10,161 nt of DNA, taken from the NCBI GenBank assembly GCA_036521655.1, contig DATDHI010000387.1:1-10161 (forward strand), written 5' to 3'. Below the pieces are notes generated by a model that worked only from the letters and a program-made list of their open reading frames with translations, was not told the DNA's origin and did no database searches. Origin of the DNA: GCA-003244245 sp036521655. Lineage in GTDB: Bacteria; Actinomycetota; Actinomycetes; Mycobacteriales; Pseudonocardiaceae. Positions 1 to 6,143 of this stretch are shown piece by piece (positions within the stretch are counted from its first letter, which is position 1; every line of letters begins with the position of its first letter). The position numbers and the translations under genes were made by a program.

Positions 1-62
1 GCCTCGTCTACCAACTCCGCGACGAGGAACTCATCATCGTGCAGGCCCGATACCACTACTGA
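1..62 (+). CDS. yoeB: YoeB/Txe-family mRNA interferase toxin, C-terminal fragment (gene starts outside the window)
   Basis: Reading the frame that ends in TGA at 60-62 gives LVYQLRDEELIIVQARYHY-stop. This matches the C-terminal strand and tail of the YoeB/Txe branch of the RelE superfamily, whose members end in (C/A)RYHY; in E. coli YoeB the penultimate His and final Tyr belong to the ribosome-bound RNase site. Known for the family: a small (about 85 aa) toxin cleaves mRNA in the ribosomal A site and is neutralised by a YefM-type antitoxin, usually encoded just upstream. Seen here: only about 20 codons, so the antitoxin, start and other catalytic residues are outside the window. The gene converges on the tmRNA gene. 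Since trans-translation releases ribosomes from cleaved mRNA, the juxtaposition makes functional sense, but that link is inference. Another RelE-like toxin is possible but less likely given the RYHY ending. Confidence 0.75.
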   Translation, partial: LVYQLRDEELIIVQARYHY

Positions 63-126
63 CCGCGGACGCGTCATAGAGGGCAAGAACACACGCGTTG
101 CGTTACTCGCACCTCTGGGACGTCAA

Positions 127-151
127 ACGCCCAGGTCAACGACCTGGGCGT
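127..151 (-). terminator. Rho-independent-like terminator of ssrA
   Basis: An 11-bp perfect stem (127-137 with 141-151; GC-rich core GCCCAGGTC/GACCTGGGC) closes a 3-nt loop. It starts 6 nt past the tmRNA 3' end on the minus strand and is followed on that strand by TTTGACG, a short U run. Position and shape fit an intrinsic terminator for ssrA. Read on the plus strand it could also end yoeB transcripts, but no T run follows on that side. Confidence 0.75.
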
Positions 152-157
152 AAGCCG

Positions 158-523
158 TGGAGGTGCCGGGAATCGAACCCGGGTCCTCCGTCGCCTCGTC
201 AGGGCTTCTCCGTGCGCAGTCCACTATGCCTCTACTCGGATCCGCCGGTCACATGGACAAGCCGGTGTGACGATCCCAGTCGCTGTGGATGTCCCATCCA
301 GGCCCCGCGACCGGGCCTGGTGGTAAGTCCCCAAGCTGATGCCGGGGTCCGGGGCGGGGACGCCCCCGGTCCGACAGCGTCACTCTTGCTTAGGCAGCGA
401 GAGCGAACGCGCGCTGATCGTTGTCGGCGCTTATTTGTGTGCGATGACGCTTACGGTGGTCTCTCGCCTGCACCGGCACGCTTCCCACTGACTCAACGTC
501 CGGAGTCGAAACCGTTCACCCCC
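158..523 (-). ncRNA. ssrA: Transfer-messenger RNA (tmRNA, 10Sa RNA)
   Basis: The RNA rescues stalled ribosomes with SmpB by acting first as alanyl-tRNA and then as mRNA for a degradation tag. On the minus strand the 5' end is GGGGGTGAACGGTTTCGACT (from 523), and the 3' end carries the T-arm GGGTTCGATTCCCGG and acceptor strand CACCTCC. The 7-bp acceptor stem pairs fully (517-523 with 159-165) and includes the G3-U wobble used by alanyl-tRNA synthetase. The discriminator A is at 158. The gene continues CGG rather than CCA, so CCA is apparently not encoded and would be added enzymatically. The 3' half (GATCCGAGTAGAGGCATAG and GCGCACGGAGAAGCC) is nearly identical to the mycobacterial tmRNA as I recall it, and the fifth acceptor pair differs from it in a compensated way. 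The length, 366 nt, is typical. The gene is separated from smpB by three protein genes. Confidence 0.97.
390..428 (-). other. tmRNA tag-peptide reading frame (ADNDQRAFALAA)
   Basis: After the conserved AATAAGC the resume codon GCC (426-428) opens a 12-codon frame, ADNDQRAFALAA, ending in TAA at 390-392. The C-terminal ALAA is the degron that ClpXP-type proteases recognise. The mycobacterial tag, as I recall it, is ADSHQRDYALAA, so this one shares AD..QR...ALAA but has Ala-Phe in place of Asp-Tyr. Confidence 0.95.
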
Positions 524-546
524 TAGTCGGGCTGGACAACCTCCCC

Positions 547-552
547 ATACTA
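547..552 (-). promoter_or_regulatory. Possible -10 box of the ssrA promoter
   Basis: On the minus strand TAGTAT lies 23 nt upstream of the mature tmRNA 5' end and fits the actinobacterial TAnnnT -10 pattern. A start near 540 would make a precursor needing 5' trimming, as RNase P does for tmRNA. I see no good -35 box at the usual spacing: TTGTCC at 559-564 is too close and TTGACG at 583-588 too far. The call rests on position and one hexamer. Confidence 0.35.
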
Positions 553-584
553 CAGCGCGGACAACCGGGCGGGGGTCCGAGCCG

Positions 585-1007
585 TCAACCGCGGAGCAGG
601 CGCTCCAGTGCCTCTCGGGCGGCGGTGTCGCGAGCGGCGGCTCGGGCGATGTCTTCAGCCAGCGCTTGCAGCCATTCGTCCACGCCGATGCTGCGACGGC
701 TGATCACCACCCCGTGGACCACCTGCTGCAGCTCCGCTTCGATCCTGCCGTGGCTGCCTTCGCTCAGCCCCAGATCGCGATTGTTGCCGTGCACCACGAG
801 GCGAACCGCGCGACCCGGCCGGCCCGCCAGCCGGTCGCCGACAGTGCGCCGGTGGTGGATCTCCACCATGCCCGCCGGTAGCGCATCGGCCAGCGCACCG
901 CTCAGCACCCGAGCGTATGAGGCGACCTCGGCGCGGTCCGCTCGCAGCATCGCCGCCAGGAGCTGCACGTCACCCATCGGGCCCAGGCCGCTGGGCTCCA
1001 TGGTCAT
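585..1007 (-). CDS. Conserved-looking hypothetical protein, 140 aa, coupled to the YbjQ-domain genes
   Basis: I do not recognise a family. The start is the ATG at 1005-1007, which overlaps the stop of the upstream gene as ATGA, the classic sign of translational coupling; a longer frame reaching 1115 would lie inside the upstream gene and is rejected. The product begins MTMEPSGLGPMGDVQLL and seems soluble, with no signal peptide or membrane segment. It reads as an N-terminal helical region (to about residue 42), a mixed, basic middle part with predicted strands (MVEIHHRRTVGDRL, RAVRLVVHGNNRDLGLSE) and a C-terminal alanine/arginine-rich helix ending LERLLRG. It is the last protein gene before ssrA, and its TGA lies about 60 nt from the tmRNA 5' end. 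The overlap suggests it works with the YbjQ-type proteins, perhaps as a partner subunit; that is inference. Confidence 0.8.
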   Translation of the reverse strand: MTMEPSGLGPMGDVQLLAAMLRADRAEVASYARVLSGALADALPAGMVEIHHRRTVGDRLAGRPGRAVRLVVHGNNRDLGLSEGSHGRIEAELQQVVHGVVISRRSIGVDEWLQALAEDIARAAARDTAAREALERLLRG

Positions 1008-1837
1008 GAGTCGGTGAGCGGGAGGACGAGCTGCGGCTTGGCGATCACGTGGTCGGCGCGCAGCGGGCGTACCGCGGTGCCGATCGCGAAGAACTCGGTG
1101 GTGTGCCCGCCCCAACGATGTCCGAGCGAGAGCAGCTTGACCCCCACGATGCCCTCGGCCGCCAGACGTTCCGCCTCGGCCTGCATCCGGCTCATCGCCA
1201 GTTCCCGGGCATCGTAGAGCGCCTCGGTGAACTGCGGTAGCTCGACATTCTGGCCGATATTGCCCATCGCCTGCCAGAACCGCTGGTGCGCGACGTGATA
1301 GACGCAGGAGCCCATCACCATGCCCAGCGGGGTGTAGCCGGCCTGGATCAGGGTCCAGAAGTCCTGGCCAGACAGATCGGACGTGAACGGCTGTCCCTGG
1401 TTGTTACGCCATGGCTGCCCGTCTGGTGCCTGCGGCTCATCGGCATTCACAGCGGTGCCGACAGCGATGAACTCGGCGAGGTCCGAGCCGAACTCCTTGA
1501 ACTCGATCTCCAGCCGCACGCCGACTATGCCATCAGCACCCAATTGCGCCGCCTCGGCCTCCATCCGGGTCATAGCCAGCTCTCGGGCGTGGTACATCGC
1601 CTGGGACAAGGTGGTCAATTCCTGGTTGCTGCTCCACCGACCCATCTGGAACCCGACGTGGTAGATGCTGGTGCCCAGTACCAGCCCGAGGGGACGGAAT
1701 CCGGCCTCTCGCACCAGCAGGAACTCGTTCACCGACAGGTCGGAGGTGAACAGGCTCGTCGCCTGCCCCGGCCGCATCTCGGCGAGCCGGCGCATCGCGT
1801 CCTCGGGGACTCCCAACGCGGCTGGATCGGCGGTCAT
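1004..1837 (-). CDS. Protein with two tandem YbjQ-type (PF01906, putative heavy-metal-binding) domains
   Basis: The 277-aa product has two copies of one domain, at about residues 28-131 and 151-258. Both begin FTSDLS, continue through AG(F/Y).PLG.V.GS.(I/V)YHV, contain ARELAM(T/S)RM(E/Q)AEA, then GIVGV(R/K)L, and finish EF.A(I/V)GTAV. The A.ARE....M...A..LGAD.(I/V)VG(V/I) core and the GTAV end are those of YbjQ/DUF74 proteins, which normally are single-domain, about 105 aa, and form ring-like oligomers; the metal-binding label is a prediction from structure, and the true function is unknown. The start is the ATG at 1835-1837, with GAGGAG six nt upstream; a GTG at 1838-1840 has spacing only three. 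The 3' end overlaps the next gene by ATGA. The gene follows a paralogue by 27 nt. It is cytoplasmic as far as can be seen. Confidence 0.85.
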   Translation of the reverse strand: MTADPAALGVPEDAMRRLAEMRPGQATSLFTSDLSVNEFLLVREAGFRPLGLVLGTSIYHVGFQMGRWSSNQELTTLSQAMYHARELAMTRMEAEAAQLGADGIVGVRLEIEFKEFGSDLAEFIAVGTAVNADEPQAPDGQPWRNNQGQPFTSDLSGQDFWTLIQAGYTPLGMVMGSCVYHVAHQRFWQAMGNIGQNVELPQFTEALYDARELAMSRMQAEAERLAAEGIVGVKLLSLGHRWGGHTTEFFAIGTAVRPLRADHVIAKPQLVLPLTDS

Positions 1838-1843
1838 CACAAG

Positions 1844-1849
1844 CTCCTC
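1844..1849 (-). promoter_or_regulatory. Ribosome binding site choosing the start of the second YbjQ-type gene
   Basis: Minus-strand GAGGAG lies six nt before the ATG at 1837 and only three nt before the GTG at 1840, favouring the ATG. It sits between the TAG of the upstream gene (1865-1867) and this start, which shows that the two in-frame coding regions are translated separately. Confidence 0.65.
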
Positions 1850-1864
1850 AGTTCTTGCCGGCGG

Positions 1865-2743
1865 CTACCGCAACGGCAGGATGGTCAATGATCGGGTCGG
1901 GACGGTCGACGCCCGGTGAAAGCTCACGAGCGCGGTGCCGAACACCGTGGATTCGGCAACATGGTCACGATGGTTCTCCGACGGCTCGATCTCCCCGATC
2001 TGCAGGTCCATCGAGGAGACGATCGCCACCTCGGCCCCCGCTGAGCGAGCCTGTTGGTCGAAGCGGTAGCGGGCATCGGCGCGCACGTGGGTGACCAGTT
2101 CGGTGTAACCAGACACCTCCGTGTTGCCGGCGCCCCACGAGGACTGCCGCTGCGTCTTCCAGTCGTCATGGCGCACCGCCACCGAGATCCCGTAGGCAAG
2201 CGTGCAGGGCGCCCAGCCGGCTTGCAGCAACTTGGCCACGTCCTGGCCAGCCAGATCGGTGGTGAACACTCGGCCCGGACGGTGCCGTGACCGGGCCCGG
2301 ACCGCGGTACCCAACGCGACGAACTCACGGTTGCCGGCGTCAAGATGCGACATGGAGAGCCGTACCCCCACGACGCCGTCGGCGTCCATCGCGGCGGCCT
2401 CCTCAGCCATCCGCGCCAGCGCGGTGCCATAACCCCGGTACAGGGCGTCGACGTAGGGCCCGAACCCGACGAATCCGCCCTGACCCGACGATGTCACAGT
2501 CCCACGGCCCCCGATTCCAATACCACCGCCGAAACCCCCGAAATAGCCACAACCCCCGAAGCCGCTCCACCCGATGTGCTCGACAATGCAGCCCATCACC
2601 TCGCCAACCGGGTCCAAGCCGACCGACTGCACTCCGGCAGCGCCAGGCACCGTCAGCAGCGAGGTACGAAGACCACTAGCGGCGAAGCGCCTCATCCTCT
2701 CGGCGGCCACCGGCGGCAGTCCGCGACCGTCCCACTCAGCCAT
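1865..2743 (-). CDS. Protein with two YbjQ-type domains, the first with a glycine-rich insertion and the second degenerate
   Basis: The 292-aa product is a diverged paralogue of its downstream neighbour. Domain 1 (about 28-150) keeps ALARMAEEAAAMDADGVVGVRL and REFVALGTAV. Domain 2 (about 158-275) opens with FTTDLAGQDVAKLLQAGW, clearly like its neighbour, but the helix and GIVGV core have become RYRFDQQARSAGAEVAIVSS, and it ends VFGTALVSF. Both paralogues share a tail of the type L.(I/V)LPL after the last domain. A glycine-rich loop (residues about 58-94, with GFGG repeats) is inserted in domain 1 where the neighbour has HVGFQMGRW. The ATG at 2741-2743 is six nt after the smpB TGA, so coupling with smpB is likely. 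The stop is TAG at 1865-1867. The function is unknown: a ring-forming scaffold or small-molecule/metal binder is compatible with the family, but this is inference. Confidence 0.83.
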   Translation of the reverse strand: MAEWDGRGLPPVAAERMRRFAASGLRTSLLTVPGAAGVQSVGLDPVGEVMGCIVEHIGWSGFGGCGYFGGFGGGIGIGGRGTVTSSGQGGFVGFGPYVDALYRGYGTALARMAEEAAAMDADGVVGVRLSMSHLDAGNREFVALGTAVRARSRHRPGRVFTTDLAGQDVAKLLQAGWAPCTLAYGISVAVRHDDWKTQRQSSWGAGNTEVSGYTELVTHVRADARYRFDQQARSAGAEVAIVSSMDLQIGEIEPSENHRDHVAESTVFGTALVSFHRASTVPTRSLTILPLR

Positions 2744-2749
2744 CAGCGC

Positions 2750-3223
2750 TCATCCCATGCCCTTGGCCCGCCGTCCCATGGCCCGCTGCACCTCACGGTC
2801 TGCATCGCGTTTGGCCAGGTCAGCACGCTTGTCGTAAGATCGCTTGCCGCGGGCTAGCGCGATCTCCACCTTCACTTTGCCGTCGGCGAAGTACATCGAC
2901 AGCGGCACCAGCGACAGGCCGCCCTCTCTGGTCTTGCCGATCAACCGGAGAATCTCCTTGCGGTGCAGCAGCAACTTGCGGGTCCGCCGCGGCTCGTGGT
3001 TGGTCCAGCTGCCCTGGTCGTACTCCGGGATATGGACACCGCGCAGCCACACCTCGCCATCCTCCACGCTGGCATAGGCGTCAGCCAGCGATGCGCGGCC
3101 GGCCCGCAGCGACTAGACCTCCGTGCCGATGAGCACGATGCCGGCCTCGTAAACGTCCATGATCTCGTAGTCGTGCCGGGCCCGCCGGTTCGACACGATC
3201 ACCTTGCGGCCGTGTTCCTTCAT
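2750..3223 (-). pseudogene. smpB: smpB, tmRNA-binding protein SmpB, interrupted by an in-frame TAG at codon 37
   Basis: SmpB carries tmRNA into the ribosomal A site and its C-terminal tail occupies the empty mRNA channel. From ATG at 3221-3223 the frame reads through NRRARHDYEI, YEAGIVLIGTEV, then TAG (3113-3115), then SLRAGRASLADAYA, GSWTNHEPRRTRKLLLH, RGKRSYDKRADLAKRDADRE and ends MGRRAKGMG-TGA. Counting the stop as one residue gives 157 positions, the normal family length. The stop replaces the lysine of the conserved (G.EVKSLRAG) motif and differs from AAG by one base. No frameshift is present and all other family motifs look intact. A GTG at 3065-3067 (VEDGEVWL) could restart translation, but would omit the first third of the OB fold. 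No clear Shine-Dalgarno sequence precedes the ATG. It follows ftsX by 79 nt containing a hairpin. The event is either a base-call error or a genuine nonsense mutation; identity is certain, functional state is not. Confidence 0.93.
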
Positions 3224-3242
3224 CACGGGCAGCCTACGGCTG

Positions 3243-3289
3243 CCTGTGAGTGGCGATTGAGGCTATAAGGTCGCATCGCCACTCACAGG
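3243..3289 (-). promoter_or_regulatory. Long hairpin between ftsX and smpB
   Basis: A perfect 15-bp inverted repeat (3243-3257 CCTGTGAGTGGCGAT with 3275-3289) encloses a 17-nt loop. It begins 13 nt after the ftsX stop and ends 19 nt before the smpB ATG, filling the intergenic gap. No T run follows on the minus strand, so it is either a U-less actinobacterial-style terminator/attenuator or an mRNA processing or stability element. The loop contains minus-strand TAGCCT, a weak TAnnnT match; no matching -35 is evident. Confidence 0.6.
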
Positions 3290-3302
3290 GCGCCCAGCGC
3301 CA

Positions 3303-4205
3303 CTACGTGCGGACATACAGCCGTAACGTCACGTAACCCGTCACGGAGGCGACCGCAGCACCCACCACCAGCAGGATCGGGGCCACCGCGAAGATGTCCC
3401 CGTAGCCCAACCGCGGCACGATAGCCGCCTCGAACACACCGGCCAGAACGTGGTCGACAAATGCGACCTTGCCGATCACCAGACCCGCGATGGCCAGCAC
3501 GCCACCGACCACCCCGGCGAACAACGCCTCGAGCAGGAAGGGAAGCTGGGTGTACCAACGGCTGGCTCCGGTCAGGCGCATGACGCCGACCTCGGACCGT
3601 CGGGTGAACGCCGACACCTGGATAGTGTTGGAGATCAGCAACAGCGCCGCGAGAGCTTGGATCAGCGCGATCACGAAGGTGGCGTTGCGCAGCCCGTTGA
3701 GTGCCCGGAACAGCTGCCGGAGGTACTCCCCCTGGTCGGTGACCCGATCCACGCCGGGGCGCCCGTTGAACGCTTTGGCAATGGAGGGGAAGCGTTGCGG
3801 GTCGGACAGTTGCACCCGCAGCGATGCCGGTAGCGCCTCGGGCCGGGCGAGCTGCAGTAACTCCGGCTGGCCCTCGAAGATCCGCTGGAATCGGGCATAG
3901 GCGGCCTGCCTGCTCTCGTACTCCACCGACTGCACCCCCGGGGCGGCCTCCAGCTCGCCGCGCAGCGCGGAGCAGGTGCTCGACGTGCAGCCGGGGTCGT
4001 TGGCGCTGAGGTCGGCGCTGAGGAAGACCACCGTCTCAACGCGCTGGTAGTAGTCCTGCTGCATCCGGTCGATGGTGTGGACGACCAGCAGTCCTCCGCC
4101 CAGCAGGCCGAGTGAGATCGCGGTGGTCAGGATCATCGCCACGGTCATGGTGACGTTGCGGCGCAGGCCGGTGAGGACCTCGCTGAACACGAAGCTGGCA
4201 CGCAT
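3303..4205 (-). CDS. ftsX: Cell division ABC transporter permease-like protein FtsX
   Basis: FtsX is the membrane half of the FtsEX complex, which does not transport but transmits ATP hydrolysis to periplasmic/extracellular peptidoglycan hydrolases (RipC in mycobacteria, as known for the family). The 300-aa product has the standard topology: a short cytoplasmic N terminus with GLRRN, TM1 at about 18-42, a large extracytoplasmic domain (about 43-172), TM2 at about 174-198, TM3 at about 221-246 and TM4 at about 272-293. The extracytoplasmic domain carries two cysteines, 73 and 78 (PGCTSSTC), well placed for a disulfide. RRSEVGVMRLTGAS after TM2 is the cytoplasmic coupling segment typical of FtsX. 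The start is ATG at 4203-4205, 29 nt after ftsE, in the expected ftsE-ftsX order; the stop is TAG. Length is normal. Confidence 0.96.
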   Translation of the reverse strand: MRASFVFSEVLTGLRRNVTMTVAMILTTAISLGLLGGGLLVVHTIDRMQQDYYQRVETVVFLSADLSANDPGCTSSTCSALRGELEAAPGVQSVEYESRQAAYARFQRIFEGQPELLQLARPEALPASLRVQLSDPQRFPSIAKAFNGRPGVDRVTDQGEYLRQLFRALNGLRNATFVIALIQALAALLLISNTIQVSAFTRRSEVGVMRLTGASRWYTQLPFLLEALFAGVVGGVLAIAGLVIGKVAFVDHVLAGVFEAAIVPRLGYGDIFAVAPILLVVGAAVASVTGYVTLRLYVRT

Positions 4206-4234
4206 AGGGAGTGGACATTCCTCGGGATCGGGGC

Positions 4235-4924
4235 TTAGCGGCCGACGCCGTACACACCGCGGCTCTCGTCCCGGATCACTTGTCCAAGGTTGAGCTCCAC
4301 GACGCGGCGGCGCATCGAGTCGACGATCGAGTGGTCATGGGTGGCCATCAGTACGGTGGTACCGGTGCGGTTGATCCGTTCGAGTAGCAGCATGATCTCC
4401 TGGCTGATGTCGGGATCCAGGTTTCCGGTGGGTTCGTCGGCCAGCAGCAACAGCGGCCGGTTCACGAACGCCCGGGCGATCGCCACCCGCTGCTGCTCCC
4501 CCCCGGACAGCTCGTGGGGCATCCGGTCCGCCTTACCCTCCAGACCGACCAGGTCGAGCACCTCGGGCACTACCTTGCGGATCGTGTGCCGGGGCTTACC
4601 GATCACCTCGAGGGCGAACGCGACGTTCTCGGAGACGGTCTTGTTGGCCAGCAGCCGGAAGTCCTGGAACACGCAGCCGACCCTCTGACGCAGTTGCGGG
4701 ACGCGGCGCTGGGAGAGCTTGCTGACGTTCCAGTCGGCTACGTAGACCTCGCCCTTACTCGCCACCTCCTCGCGGAGCAGCAGGCGCAGAAAAGTGGACT
4801 TACCCGACCCGGACGGCCCGATCAGGAAGACGAACTCCCCCTTGTCCACCTCGACCGTGACGTTGTCGAGCGCGGGCCTGGTGGAGGTCTTGTAGGACTT
4901 GCTGACGTGCTCGAGCCGGATCAC
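4235..4924 (-). CDS. ftsE: Cell division ATP-binding protein FtsE
   Basis: FtsE is the cytoplasmic ATPase that drives FtsX conformational changes at the division site. The 229-aa sequence has all ABC motifs in order: Walker A GPSGSGKST (36-44), Q-loop glutamine at 87 (VFQDFR), signature LSGGEQQ (139-145), Walker B LLLLADEP (158-165) and the H-loop histidine at 196 (ATHDH). Opening MIRLEHVSKSY and the ADEPTGNLD stretch are typical of FtsE. It starts with GTG at 4922-4924, with no strong Shine-Dalgarno sequence, and ends in TAA. It lies 82 nt after prfB and 29 nt before ftsX on the same strand, as in most actinobacteria. All catalytic residues are present, so it should be active. Confidence 0.96.
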   Translation of the reverse strand: MIRLEHVSKSYKTSTRPALDNVTVEVDKGEFVFLIGPSGSGKSTFLRLLLREEVASKGEVYVADWNVSKLSQRRVPQLRQRVGCVFQDFRLLANKTVSENVAFALEVIGKPRHTIRKVVPEVLDLVGLEGKADRMPHELSGGEQQRVAIARAFVNRPLLLLADEPTGNLDPDISQEIMLLLERINRTGTTVLMATHDHSIVDSMRRRVVELNLGQVIRDESRGVYGVGR

Positions 4925-5006
4925 GAGCGGCGAGTCTACTCATCCAGGGCGGGCACTCTCCGCCGACCAGCGTCGACGCGCCGGTAGCAGCCCGTTCGTG
5001 CCCGGC

Positions 5007-6119
5007 TCAGCCTCCGACCCGTGCCTCCTGCTGGCGACGCCACCGGATACCGGACTCGAGGAAACCGTCGATGTCCCCGTCGAGCACGGCGCTCGGGTTG
5101 CCCACTTCGTGCTCGGTCCGCAGATCTTTGACCATCTGGTAGGGATGCAGCACATAGGACCGCATCTGGTTGCCCCACGAGCTGCCCTCGCCCTTGAGCG
5201 CGTCCATCTCGGCTTGCCGCTCCTGGCGCTTGCGCTCCAGCAGCCGGGACTGCAGCACCCGCATCGCCGCGGCCCGGTTCTGCAGCTGGGACTTCTCGTT
5301 CTGGCAGGACACTACGATCCCGCTGGGCAGATGGGTGATGCGCACCGCGGAGTCGGTGGTGTTGACGCTCTGCCCGCCGGGTCCTGAAGATCGGAAGACG
5401 TCGATCCGGATATCGTTCTCCGGGATGTCGACGTGATCGGTGGTCTCAGTCACCGGCAGCACTTCGACCCCGGCGAAGGAGGTCTGCCGGCGGCCCTGGT
5501 TGTCGAACGGTGAGATGCGGACCAGCCGATGAGTGCCCTGCTCCACAGAGAGGGTGCCGTAGGCGAAGGGTGCCTTGACGACGAAGGTGGCCGACTTGAT
5601 CCCAGCCTCCTCGGCGAAGGACGTGTCGTAGATCTCGGTGGGGTAGCCATGCCGCTCGGCCCAGCGCAGGTACATCCGCATCAGCATCTCGGCGAAGTCG
5701 GCGGCGTCCACCCCGCCGGCCTCCGATCGGATCGTCACCAGGGCGTCCCGTTGGTCATACTCGCCGGCCAGCAGGGTCCTGATCTCCAGCGACGCAATCT
5801 CTGTGCCCAGCAGGGTTCGCTCAGCCTCAGCCTCGCTTCGGGCAGCCTCGTCAGCGCCTTCCTCGGCCAGCTCGTACATGATCTCCACGTCGGTGAGCCG
5901 CTGCCGCAGCCCGACGACCCGCTTCAGGTCGCCCTGCTTGTGCGCGAGCTTGCTGTTGACCTGCTGTGCGTGCTCGATGTCCTCCCACAGGTCGGGACGG
6001 CCGGCCTGCTCCTCCAGTTCGGTCACCTCGGCCTGCAACCGGCCGATGTCCAGTACAGACTCGATCCCTGCAAGGGTGGCGGCCAGGTCCTTGAGATCGG
6101 CGGCGACGTCGGGGTTCAC
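5007..6119 (-). CDS. prfB: Peptide chain release factor 2 (RF2)
   Basis: RF2 recognises UGA and UAA in the ribosomal A site and triggers peptidyl-tRNA hydrolysis. The 370-aa product has the N-terminal helical domain (to about residue 110), the codon-recognition tripeptide SPF at 203-205 (RISPFDNQGRRQTSF) that marks RF2 rather than RF1, and the catalytic GGQ at 248-250 (SSGPGGQSVNTTDSAVRITH). The C-terminal part with SYVLHPYQMVKD is also standard. The frame is open from the GTG at 6117-6119, and I see no in-frame UGA near codon 25, so the programmed frameshift autoregulation of E. coli prfB is absent. No clear Shine-Dalgarno sequence precedes the start, so a nearby alternative start cannot be excluded. 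It follows the padR-like gene by 24 nt and heads the prfB-ftsE-ftsX-smpB series. RF2 would not act on the TAG found in smpB, which is read by RF1. Confidence 0.96.
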   Translation of the reverse strand: MNPDVAADLKDLAATLAGIESVLDIGRLQAEVTELEEQAGRPDLWEDIEHAQQVNSKLAHKQGDLKRVVGLRQRLTDVEIMYELAEEGADEAARSEAEAERTLLGTEIASLEIRTLLAGEYDQRDALVTIRSEAGGVDAADFAEMLMRMYLRWAERHGYPTEIYDTSFAEEAGIKSATFVVKAPFAYGTLSVEQGTHRLVRISPFDNQGRRQTSFAGVEVLPVTETTDHVDIPENDIRIDVFRSSGPGGQSVNTTDSAVRITHLPSGIVVSCQNEKSQLQNRAAAMRVLQSRLLERKRQERQAEMDALKGEGSSWGNQMRSYVLHPYQMVKDLRTEHEVGNPSAVLDGDIDGFLESGIRWRRQQEARVGG

Positions 6120-6143
6120 GTCGAACCAGCGTAGTCGCAGGTG

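Noticed and set aside
98..526. Plus-strand open frame of 142 codons
   Set aside because: It is the antisense shadow of the tmRNA gene and its terminator; the structured RNA explains the sequence.
1008..1115. Longer start for the 140-aa hypothetical protein
   Set aside because: It would lie inside the upstream YbjQ-type gene; the ATGA overlap at 1004-1007 gives a better start.
2054..2857. Plus-strand open frames opposite the YbjQ-type and smpB genes
   Set aside because: They are typical high-GC antisense shadows: rich in Arg, Pro and Ala with no motif, lying opposite well-supported genes.
3113..3115. Reassignment of TAG to a sense codon in this genome
   Set aside because: TAG is a plausible true stop for ftsX (3303-3305), the first YbjQ-type gene (1865-1867) and the oxidoreductase gene (6774-6776), all at the normal ends of their families, so general recoding is not supported.
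6040..6119. Programmed frameshift at the start of prfB as in E. coli
   Set aside because: The frame is open from the first codon, with no in-frame TGA in the N-terminal region.
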